Source of the DNA: Micromonospora_G sp044901685
GTDB taxonomy: Bacteria > Actinomycetota > Actinomycetes > Mycobacteriales > Micromonosporaceae
Reading direction: 5' to 3'
DNA length: 64,000 bases
Assembly: GCF_044901685.1 (NCBI RefSeq)
Contig: NZ_JBJDPS010000016.1
Coordinates: forward strand, 1-64,000
The position numbers and the translations under genes were made by a program. Position 1 is the first letter of the stretch. Each line of letters opens with the position of its first letter. Shown in pieces: positions 9,801-21,800 of the stretch. The notes under the pieces were generated by a model. The model did not search any database. It was not told where the DNA came from and saw nothing but the letters and a program-made list of their open reading frames with translations.

Positions 9801-12800
9801 CGGACCGGGAGGACACCGTGGACGGACGGCCCCCCGCGACGGCGCGCGAGGAGATCCTCTGCGCGGCGTTCGCGAACGTCCTGGGTCTGCCCGAGGTCGG
9901 AGCCGACGACGACTTCTTCGCGCTCGGCGGCCACTCCATGCTCGCGGTTCGGCTCCTCGACGACCTCCGCGGCCAGGGTGTCAGCGTCGACATGCGGACC
10001 CTGTTCACCGCCCCGACACCGGCTCGGCTCGCCGCCGCCGCGGGCCCCGAGCCCGTCCTGGTCCCCGGGGGAGGCGTCCCGCCCGGCGCCACCCGGCTCA
10101 CGCCCGGGATGGTCCCCCTCGCCGGCCTATCCGAGGACGAGCTGCGCACCCTCACAGACGCCCTGCCCGACGGCGCGGCCGGCGTCGCCGACATCTACCC
10201 CCTGGGCCCACTCCAGGAGGGACTCTTCTTCCACCACCGGCTCCACGCCGAGGCGGCCCCCGGGAACGGCGCCCTGAGCACGGCCGCGACCGGTACCGGC
10301 ACCCGCTCCGGCGACGGGGACCCCTACGTCGTCCGCTACGTCCTGCGCTTCGGGACCGCGCAGCTCCTCGACTCCTTCCTCGCGGCCCTGTCCCAGGTGA
10401 TCGACCGACACGACGTCCTGCGTACCTCCCTCGCATGGACTGACCTGCCGCACCCCGTGCAGGTCGTGCACCGGCACGCCGAACTCCCCGTCACAGAGAC
10501 CGACCTGGGAGACGCACCCGACCCGGTGGAACACCTGCTGGCCCACGACGACGAACCGCTGGACCTGCGTCGCGCCCCGCTGATGGACGCCCGGACCGCC
10601 ACCGAACCCGGCACCGGCCGCCGGCTCCTCGCCGTCCGCATGCACCACATCACCCAGGACCACACCACGCTGGACCTGGTCCTGCGCGAGGCCACCGCCC
10701 TGCTGGCCGGCCGCGGCGACGACCTGCCCGCCCCGCACCCCTACCGGGCCTTCGTCGGCCAGGCGCTGCTGAGCACCCCTGCCGAGGAGCACGAGGCCTA
10801 CTTCGGCCGGCTCCTCGGCGACGTCACCGAACCCACCGCCCCCTTCGGTGTTTGGGAGGTGCGGGGCGACGGCGCCGACGTCACCGAACGCCGCACCGTT
10901 CTCGGCGAACCGGTGGCGGCCCGGCTGCGCGAACAGGCCCGGCGCGCCGGAGTGAGTGCCGCGACCGTCCTGCACGTCGTGTGGTCCCGGGTCCTGGCTG
11001 CCGTCTCCGGACGGGACGACGTCGTCTTCGGCACCCTGCTGCTCGGCCGCATGCAGGCCGGTTACGGCGCGGGGGACGTGCCCGGCCTGTTCATCAACAC
11101 CCTCCCGGTCCGGGTCCGGACCGCCTGTACAGACGTGGCCGGCGCCCTCGACGACATGCACCACCAGCTCGCCGAACTCATGGTGCACGAGCACGCCTCG
11201 CTGGCCGCCGCCCAGCGCGCAGGCGGAGTGCGGGCCTCCGCGCCACTGTTCACCGCCGTGCTCAACTACCGGCACAACGCCACCGCGGGCCCCGGCACGG
11301 TCCTGCCGCCCGGCACGGAGATCCTCGCCTTCCGGGAGCGCACCAACTACCCGCTGCTGGTCTCCGTCGACGACGACGGCAGGACGCTCGCGTTCGACGT
11401 CCAGGCCGCCGCCCCGGTCGATCCCGACCTCGTCACCCGGCTGCTGCACGCCACCACCGAGCGCGTCGTCGACGCCCTCGAACAGGCCCGGGACACACCG
11501 CTGTCCGACCTCGACGTCCTGCCCGCCGCCGAGCGGCACCGCATCCTCACGGAGTGGAACGACACCGGCCGGCCCGGCGCGGCCGGTGTCCTCACCGACG
11601 TCCTCGACGACCGCGCGGCAGCCACCCCGCACGCCCCGGCCCTCATCCACGACCGGGGCGGCCCGTCCCGCGACGCGGTCAGCCCTCCGGACGCCGACCA
11701 CGGTGTACCCCGACACCTCGACTACGCCGAGCTCGACGCCCGCGCCAACCGCCTCGCCCGTCACCTGATCGGACATGGCGTCGGGCCCGAGGACCGGGTC
11801 CTGATCCTCATGGACCGCTCGCCCGACCTCGTCGTCGCGCTCCTCGCGGTCCTCAAGGCCGGCGCGGCCTACGTTCCCGTCGACCCCGACCAGCCCGCCG
11901 GACGCATAGCCCACCTGTGCGCCGACGCCGCACCCGCGGCCGTCCTCACCGGCACCGCCCACGCCGAGGACGTGCCCGCCTCCGCCCCGGCGGCGATCGT
12001 CGTGGACGACCCCGCCGTGCGCTCCGCCGTCGCTGCCCACGCCCCGGGCCCGGTCACCCAGGAAGAGCGCACCAGTCCGCTCCGCCCCGCCCACCCGGCG
12101 TACGTCATCTACACCTCAGGTTCCACCGGCGCGCCCAAGGGCGTCGTCGTCCCCCACTCCGGAGCGGTCAACCTCCTCGCGTTCCGCTGGCCCGGCCTTA
12201 CCGCCGAAAGCCGCCTGCTGCAGTTCGCGTCGATCGGCTTCGACGTGGCGACCTGGGAGATCCTGACCGCACTCGCCGCCGGCGCCTGCCTCGTCACGGC
12301 CCCCGCTGTCCGACTGCTGCCCGGCGCCGGCCTCGAGGACCTCGTGGAGCGGCAGGCCGTCACCCACCTTCAACTTCCGCCCACCGTCCTCGGCATGGTG
12401 GAGCGCGACCACCGGCTGAGCTCCGTTCAGACCCTGCTGGTCGCGGGCGAGGCACTCGGCCGGACGCTGGTTGACCGGTGGGGCGCCGACCGCTGGTTCG
12501 GCAACGCCTACGGCCCGACGGAGATCACCGTCATCGCCGCCGCCGACGGCCCCCTGTGCCCCGGCGACGCCCCCACCATCGGCCGTCCCCTGCCCGGCGT
12601 CCGCCTCTACGTCCTGGACGCCCGCCTCCGCCCCGTCCCCGACGGCGTCGACGGCGACCTGTACGTCGCCGGCGCAGGCGTGGCCCGCGGCTACCTCGGC
12701 CGGCCCGGCCTCAGCGCCGAACGCTTCGTCGCCGATCCCCACGGGGCCGCAGGCACCCGCATGTACCGCACCGGCGACACCGTGCGCCGCACCGCCGGAG

Positions 12801-15800
12801 GACGCCTGCTGTACGTCGGACGAACCGACGACCAGGTGAAGATCCGCGGCTTCCGCATCGAACCGGGCGAGATCGAGACCCGCCTAGCCGCGCACGAGGC
12901 CGTCGACCACGCCGTCGTCGTCGCCCGGGACGACATCCCCGGCGCCCACGGCGAAAAGCGCCTCGTCGCCTACGTCGTGCCGGCCCGACCCGCCGCCGCC
13001 CAGCCCGACATGCTGCGCGCCTACCTCGCGGCCGGGCTCCCGGGCCATCTGGTCCCGGCCGCGTTCGTCACCCTGGACCGGCTGCCGCTGTCGGTCAACG
13101 GCAAGCTCGACCGGTCCGCCCTGCCCACCCCGGACCCCACCACCGGCACGGGTGTCGCACGCCCTACGGGTACGTACGACGAACTGCTCTGCACCGCCTT
13201 CGCGCACGTCCTCGGGGTGCCGCGCATCGGCGTCGACGACGACTTCTTCGCGCTCGGCGGTCACTCGCTGCTCGCGGTCCGCCTGATCGCCCGCGTTCGC
13301 GCCGTACTGGGCGTCGAAATTCCCGTGCACGCCGTCTTCGAGGCTCCCACGCCCGCGCGACTGGCCGCCCGGTTGGCGGGGGCGGCGGGGGTCGGTGTGC
13401 GTCCGGGGGTGTGGGTGGGGGTGCGGCCGGAGCGGTTGCCGTTGTCGTACGCGCAGCGTCGGTTGTGGTTCGTGGACCGGTTGGAGGGTGCGAGCGCTCT
13501 GTACAACATTCCGTTGGTCGTGCGGTTGTCCGGGCTGGTGGATGTTCCGGCGCTGCGTGCCGCTCTGGGGGATGTGGTGGTGCGGCACGAGGCGTTGCGG
13601 ACCCGGTTCCCGCAGGTGGAGGGGGAGCCGTACCAGGAGGTGGTGCCGGCCGGTGAGGCCCGGGTCGAACTGCCGGTGGTGCCCGTCGTGCCCGGTGAGC
13701 TGGAGTCGAGTGTCGACGCGGCCTGTGCGTACGTCTTCGATCTGGCCGGTGAACTCCCGGTGCGGGCAACGCTCCTGAGTATTGATGAGGAGAGTTCGGT
13801 CCTCGTGCTGGTCGTGCACCACATCGCCGGTGACGGATGGTCCCTGGCACCCCTGTGGCGGGACCTGACCACCGCCTACACCGCACACCGCTGCGGAACC
13901 GCCCCGCGCCTCGCGCCGCTCTCCGCCCAGTACGCCGACTACACCCTGTGGCAGCGCGACCTCCTCGGCGACGCGGACGACCCCGGCAGCGTGCTGGCGG
14001 AGCAGGTCGCTTACTGGCGCGGGGCGTTGGACGGCATCCCCGAGGAACTCTGCCTTCCCACCGACCGGCCGCGCCCGTCCGTCGAGAGCCACCGGGGGGC
14101 GGCCGTACCGGTCCTGGTGTCCGCCGAACTGCACGCGCGGATGGCGGAGCTGGCACGTGCCGAGGGTGTGACGATGTTCATGGTGTGGCAGGCGGCGGTG
14201 GCCGTGCTGCTGTCGCGTCTCGGCGCCGGGGAGGACATCCCGCTGGGCAGCCCCGTCGCGGGCCGTACCGACGAGTCCCTGGAGGGCCTGGTCGGTTTCT
14301 TCGTCAACACCCTGGTCCTGCGCACCGACCTGTCCGGCGACCCCACCTTCACCGACGTGCTCGCCCGGGTCCGCCGGGGCGCGCTGGGAGCCCTGCACCA
14401 TCAGGACGTCCCGTTCGAGCGGCTGGTGGAGGAGCTGGCACCGCCACGGTCGATCGGCCGCCACCCCCTCTTCCAGACCGTTCTGGAAGTGCAGTCCACG
14501 CCCCTCCTCGTCCCGGAGCTGGACAGGGCGGAAGCGGAGGTGCTGCCGTACACGGCCCGCGACGCCAAGTTCGACCTCGACCTGCAGGTCGCGGAGCGCT
14601 TCGACGCCGAGGGGCGCCCCACCGGCATGGAGGGCGAACTCGTCTACGCGGCCGACCTCTTCGACCACTCCACGGCCGAGACGCTGACCACCCGGCTGCT
14701 GCGCGTCCTCGACGCCGTGGCCGCCGATCCGGGACGGCCCGTGCACACCGTCGACGTGCTCGACGGGGCCGAGCGGGAGCGGCTGGTGGGGGAGTGGTCC
14801 CGGAGGCAGCCGGAGATCACCGGCCCGGACGCCCGTGTGTTCGTACTCGACGACCGCCTCATGCCGGTTCCTCCCGGCGTCGTGGGACTGCTCCACACCA
14901 CCTGCGACCAGGCCGCGGACGACGCGGTCGCCTGTCCGTTCACCGAGGAGGAGTCCGTCATGCGACCCACCGGCGCACACGCCCGCTGGGACGACGAGGG
15001 CTGCGTACACATCGTCACCCCCGGCGCCGGAACGGCGCCGGAGACCGACGCCGAACCGCCCGCCGCCCCCGCCCGGCGGGGGACCGGACTGCGCGAGGAA
15101 CTGCTCTGCTCCGTCTTCGCCCAGGTGCTCGGTGTGCCGGAGGTCGGCACGGACGACGACTTCTTCGCCCTCGGCGGCCACTCCCTCCAGGCCGTGCGAC
15201 TGGTCAGCCGCATCCGCGCCGTCCTCGGCGTCGAATTGCGCGTGCGGGACCTCTTCGAGACACCGAGCGCGGCCGGACTGGCCGCCCGGTTGGCGGGGGC
15301 GGCGGGGGTCGGTGTGCGTCCGGGGGTGTGGGTGGGGGTGCGGCCGGAGCGGTTGCCGTTGTCGTACGCGCAGCGTCGGTTGTGGTTCGTGGACCGGTTG
15401 GAGGGTGCGAGCGCTCTGTACAACATTCCGTTGGTCGTGCGGTTGTCCGGGCTGGTGGATGTTCCGGCGCTGCGTGCCGCTCTGGGGGATGTGGTGGTGC
15501 GGCACGAGGCGTTGCGGACCCGGTTCCCGCAGGTGGAGGGGGAGCCGTACCAGGAGGTGGTGCCGGCCGGTGAGGCCCGGGTCGAACTGCCGGTGGTGCC
15601 CGTCGTGCCCGGTGAACTGGAGTCGAGTGTCGACGCGGCCTGTGCGTACGTCTTCGATCTGGCCGGTGAACTCCCGGTGCGGGCAACGCTCCTGAGTATT
15701 GATGAGGAGAGTTCGGTCCTCGTGCTGGTCGTGCACCACATCGCCGGTGACGGATGGTCCCTGGCACCCCTGTGGCGGGACCTGACCACCGCCTACACCG

Positions 15801-18800
15801 CACACCGCTCGGGGAGGACCCCCGAGTTCCCGCCACTGCCGGTGCAGTACGCCGACTACGCGCTCTGGCAGCAGCGGCTGTTCGGCGACGAGAACGACTC
15901 CGACAGCCGGCTCACCGCACAGGTCGAGCACTGGCGGACCGCCCTCGACGGAGTCCCCCACGAGATCGCCCTGCCCTTCGACCGGCCCCGCCCGGGGAAA
16001 CCCGGACGCGGCGGCGGCTGGGCCGACATCCACGTGCCCGCCGAACTGCACGCGCGGATGGCGGAGCTGGCACGTGCCGAGGGCGTGACGATGTTCATGG
16101 TGTGGCAGGCGGCGGTGGCCGTGCTGCTGTCACGTCTCGGCGCCGGGGAGGACATCCCGCTGGGCAGCCCCGTCGCGGGCCGTACCGACGAGTCCCTGGA
16201 GGACCTGGTCGGGTTCTTCCTCAACACCCTGGTGCTGCGCACCGACCTGTCCGGCGACCCCAGTTTCACCGAGGTGCTCGCCCGCGTCCGGGCCACGGCG
16301 CTGGACGCCCTCGACCACCAGGACATCCCCTTCGACCGGCTCGTCGAGAAGCTGGCCCCCGCCCGCTACACCGACCGCGTGCCCTTCTTCCAGGTGCTGG
16401 TCGCCGTGCAGAACATGCCGCAGGCCCACGTCGCGCTGCCCGGCCTCGAGGTGGCGGCCGGACCCGGCAAACCCACCACGGCCAAGGTCGACCTCGACGT
16501 CCAGGTCGTCGAACTCCATGACGAGGAGGGCGCGCCGAGCGGCATGACCGGCGGCCTCACCTACGCCACCGACCTCTTCGACCACTCCACCGCCGAGACC
16601 CTCGTCGCCCGGCTGCTGCGCGTCCTGGAAGCCGCCACCGCCGACCCCGCCCGGCACGTCTCCCGCATCGACGTCTTCGACTCCGCCGAACGGCGCCGCC
16701 TGCTCACCGAGTCCAGCGGCGCCCGCAGCGACACCCTGGCGCTCACCGTCCCCGAACTGTTCACCGTCCGCGCCTCCCGCGCACCGAAGGCCGTAGCCCT
16801 CGACACCGGCGCAGGCCCCGTCACCTACGGAGACCTGGAGGCCCGCTCCAACCGCCTCGCCCACCACCTCATGGACCTCGGCGTCGGCCCGGAGACCGTG
16901 GTAGCCGTCGTCATGGACCGCTCCCCGGACGTGGTCACCACCCTGCTGGCGATCCTCAAGGCCGGCGGCGCCTACCTCACCCTCGATCCCGCCCAGCCGG
17001 GCACCCGCACCGCCGAGATGGCCGCCCGTGCCGGAGCCGAGCTGTGCCTGGCCGACGGCCGATACGCCGAGGCGGCCCGCGGCCTGTTCGCCACCGTCGT
17101 CGTCGCCGACGGGTCGGACGACGCGTGGGCCGACCGTCCCGCCGTCGCAGTCGGCGGACGGAGCCTGCCCGACCAGCTCGCCTACGTCATGTTCACCTCA
17201 GGCTCCACCGGCGAACCCAAGGGCATCGGCACCACCCACCGCGACATCGTGGACCTGGCCGGCGACCGCTGCTGGCAGTTCTCCGGCGCCGCCCGCGGCA
17301 TGTTCGCCGCCCCGCACACCTTCGACGGCTCCACCGTCGAGGTCTGGGTGCGGTTGCTCACCGGCGGCAGCCTGATCGTCACCCCGCCCGGCAGGACCGA
17401 CGCCGCCCGCCTCCGAAGCCTCGTGGCCGACCACGGACTCACCCACGCCCATCTGACCGCCGGCCTCTTCCGGGTCATCGCCGAGGAGGACCCCGCCGCC
17501 TTCACCGGCGTCCACGACGTCCTCACCGGCGCCGACATCGTCCCCAGGGAGGCCGTCCGCCGGGTCCTCGAAGCCGCCCCCGGCATCGTCGTCCGCAGCA
17601 GCTACGGGCCGACCGAGTCGACGGTCATCGCCACCCAGATCCCGCTCACCGACCCCGAGGCACTGGGCGACGTAGTGTCCATCGGCCGACCCATGGACAA
17701 CACCGGCGTGTACGTCCTCGACGACAGCCTCGCCCCGGTCCCGGCCGGCGTCGCCGGCGAGGCGTACATCGCCGGCGCCGGACTCGCCCGCGGCTACGTC
17801 GGCCGCGCCGCACTCACCGCCGAGCGCTTCGTGGCCTGTCCCTTCGACGCGCCCGGCGCCCGCATGTACCGCACCGGCGACATCGTGCGCCGACGGGCCG
17901 ACGGCGCACTGGAGTTCGTCTCCCGGGCCGACGACCAGGTGAAGATCCGCGGTTTCCGGGTCGAGCCCGGCGAGGTGGAGAAGCTCCTGGCCGGCCATCC
18001 GGCCGTCGCCCAGGCCGTCGTCACCGTCCGCGAGGACACTCCGGGGGACAAGCGCCTGGTGGCCCACGTGACCCCGGCGCCCGGCCATACGCTCCCCGAC
18101 GTGCGCGAGTTCGTCGCCGGACGCCTGCCCGAGTACCTGGTGCCGGACGCCGTCGTCGTACTGGAACGGCTGCCGCTGACCGCCAACGGCAAGGTGGACC
18201 GCGCGGCCCTGCCCGCCCCCGAGTCGGTGAGCGCCGGCGTGGTGCGCCGGCCGCCGTCCCTGCGCGAGGAACTTCTCTGCTCCGTGTTCGCACAGGTCCT
18301 GGGCGTGCCCCGGGTCGGCGTGGACGACGACTTCTTCGCGCTCGGCGGCCACTCCCTGCTGGCCGTGCGCCTGATCAGCAGGATCCGCTCCGTCCTCGGC
18401 GCCGAGATTCCCGTGCAGGCGGTCTTCGAGACCTCCACCGTCGCCGGTCTCGCCGCCGCAGTCGGGGACGTCGGCGCCACCGGCACCCTGCGGCCCGTCC
18501 TCGCCTCCGGTCCCCGGCCCCGGCGGGTGCCCCTCTCGTACGCCCAGCGCCGCCTGTGGTTCGTGGACCGGCTCGAGGCCGCCGGGCCCCTCTACAACAT
18601 CCCGCTCGCGCTGCGGCTGACCGGCACACTGGACACCGGCGCGCTCCGCGCGGCCTGGACCGACCTGCTCACCCGCCACGAGAGCCTGCGCACCCGGTTC
18701 CTGCACGCGGACGGCGACCCCTACCAGGACATCGTGCCCCTCGACGACTTCCCCGCGTACTTCGCCGTCGAGGCCGTCGGCCGCGAGGACCTGGACGCAC

Positions 18801-21800
18801 GGATCACCGAGGCCGCAGTACACGTCTTCGACCTCACCGCCGGACCGCCCGTGCGGGCCACGCTCCTCCACGTGGACGGACCGGACACCGGTGAGGCGGT
18901 CCTGGTCGTGGTCACCCACCACATCGTCGCCGACGGCTGGTCGATGGTCCCCATGCTGCGCGACCTGTCCACCGCCTACACCGCCCGCCGGACCGGCCAC
19001 GCACCCGGCTGGGAACCGCTGCCCGTACAGTACGCCGACCACAGCCTGTGGCAGCGCGAGCTGCTCGGCGACGGCGACGACCCCGACAGCGTCCTCGGCC
19101 GGCAGGCCGCCTTCTGGCGCGACGCGCTGAGCGGCAGCCCCGAGGAACTGACCCTGCCCACCGACCGGCCGCGGCCCGCCGTCGCCAGCCGCGAGGGCGG
19201 CTGGGTCCCGATGGCCGCACCGGCCGGCCTGCACGCACGCTTGACGGAACTGGCCGTCGCCAAGGGAGCCACCACCTTCATGGTGTGGCAGGCGGCGCTC
19301 GCCGTCCTGCTCTCCCGGCTCGGCGCAGGCCGGGACATCCCCATCGGCAGCCCCGTCGCGGGCCGCACCGACGAGGCCGCCGACGACCTCGTCGGCTTCT
19401 TCGTCAACACCCTGGTCCTGCGCACCGACCTCTCCGGCGACCCCACCTTCACCGAGGTCCTCGCCAGGGTCCGCAGGTTCGCGCTCGGCGCCCTGGGGCA
19501 CCAGGACGTCCCCTTCGAACGGCTGGTGGAGGAACTGGCTCCGACCCGGTCCCGCTCCCGCCACCCCCTCTTCCAGGTCCTGCTCGCCGTACAGAACGTG
19601 CCCAGCGCCTCCGTGGACCTGCCGGGCCTGGAAGTCGAGGCCCTCCCGACCGAACTGGGCCGCGCGAAGTTCGACCTCGACCTGCATGTCGCCGAGCGGT
19701 TCGACGACGAGGGCCGCCCCGCCGGCATCGACGGCGGGATCACCTACGCCTCCGACCTCTTCGACCGCACGACCGTCGAGTCCCTGGTCGAACGCCTCCT
19801 GCTCGTCCTGCACGCAGTCGTCGCCGACCCCGCCGCCCGCGTCCGCGACATCGCCCTGCTCGACCCCGCCGAGAACCACCGCGTCCTCACCGAGTGGAAC
19901 AGCACCGAACGGGCCGCACCGGCCGACACCGTGCCCGGCCACTTCCGTTCCCAGGCCGCGCGTACCCCCCACACAGCCGCCATCGTCGCCGACGGCACGC
20001 GGATGACCTATGCCGAACTCGACGCCGCCTCCGACCGGCTGGCCCAGTACCTCACCCGGCACGACGCCGGCCCCGGACGACTCGTCGCCGTCGCCATGGA
20101 ACGCTCGCCGGAGACGATCGTCGCCCTCCTCGCAGTCCTGAAGACCGGCGGCGCATACCTCCCCGTCGACGTCGGCTACCCCGCCGCACGCATCCGGCTG
20201 ATGCTGCGCGACGCCGCCCCCGTCGCCGTCCTCACCACCACCGGCATCGAGGAGCGGCTGCCCGGGACGGGCGAGGACCCGCCCCGCATCGTCCTCGACG
20301 ATCCGCGGACCCGGGAGGCGGTGGCCGCCGAGGACGCCGTACCCCCCGCAACACCGCCGCACCTGGACTCCGCCGCCTACACCATCTACACCTCCGGCTC
20401 CACCGGCACCCCCAAGGGCGTCGTCGCCACCCACCGCGCCGTCGACCGCCTCGTCCGCCCCGCCGACTACGCCGATGTCCGGGCCGGGGACGTCGTCTCC
20501 CACCTCGGGTCCGTCTCCTTCGACTCCACCACGTTCGACGTCTGGGCCACCCTGCTCAACGGCGCCACCCTCGCGGTGGGACCCGCGGGCTCCCCGTCCG
20601 TAGCTGGAATCCGCGACTTCCTCGACCGGCACGGGGTCAGCGTCGCCCTGCTGCCCACCGGACTGCTCCACCAGGTGATCGACCTCGACGTCGAGGCACT
20701 GCGCGGCGTCCGCTCCGTACTGACCGGAGGCGAGGCACTCTCCGTCGAGCACTGCCGCACGCTGCTCGACACGCTGCCCGGCACACGGCTGATGAACGGC
20801 TACGGACCCACCGAGAGCGTCACCTACACCCACACCCACCCCGTCACCCGTGAGGACGTCGACAGCGGCCGGGCGATCCCGCTCGGCCGCCCCCTGGCCC
20901 GCACCCGCGCCTACGTCCTCGACCCCGCCCTGCGACCCGTCCCCGTGGGCGTGCCCGGCGAGCTGTACATCTCCGGCGACGGGCTCGCCCGCGGTTACAC
21001 GAACCGCCCGGGCCCGACCGCCGAACGGTTCACGGCCTGTCCGTTCGAGGACGGCGGCGCCCGGATGTACCGCACCGGCGACCTGGTGCGGTGGCGGGCC
21101 GACGGCGTGCTGGAGTTCGTCGGTCGCGCCGACGACCAGGCCAAGATCGGCGGCTTCCGCGTCGAGCCCGGAGAGGTCGAGGCCGCCGTCTCCGCCCACC
21201 CCGACGTGGCCCAGGCCGTCGTCGTGGTCCGTGAGGACACCTCTGGTGACAAGCGCCTCGCCGCCTACGCCGCACCGGCTGACCCGACCGTCAACGGCCA
21301 AGAACTGGCTCACCGAATAAGGGAGTTCGTCGCCGAACGGCTGCCGGACCACCTGGTGCCGCCCTACGTCACCGTCCTGGACCGGCTGCCGCTCACCCCG
21401 AACGGCAAGGTCGACCGGGCCGGCCTGCCCACCCCCGACCCCATGGCCGCCGTCAGCGTCGGACGCGGCCCGGCCTCGCCGTACGAGGAACTGCTCGGCG
21501 TCGTCTTCGCCGACGTGCTGCGCCTGCCCCGCGTCGGCGTGGACGACGACTTCTTCGCCCTGGGCGGGCACTCCCTGCTCGCCGTACGGCTGGTCAGCCG
21601 CATCCGTGCCGTACTGGGCGCCGAGACCTCCGTCGCCACCGTCTTCGAGCACCCGACCGTCTCCGGCCTCGCACGGCAGCTGACCCGGGACGGGGGCCGC
21701 GCCCGCCCGGTCGTCGTGCCGATGCCGCGCCCGCCCGTCCTGCCCGTGTCCTACGGGCAGAGCCGCCTCTGGTTCGTGGACCGCATCGAGGGACCCAACC

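Noticed and set aside
10090..11570. Epimerisation domain after module 1
   Set aside because: The sequence is a condensation domain (subtype with YPLGPLQEG start) occupying the C position of module 2; no additional domain lies between T1 and A2.
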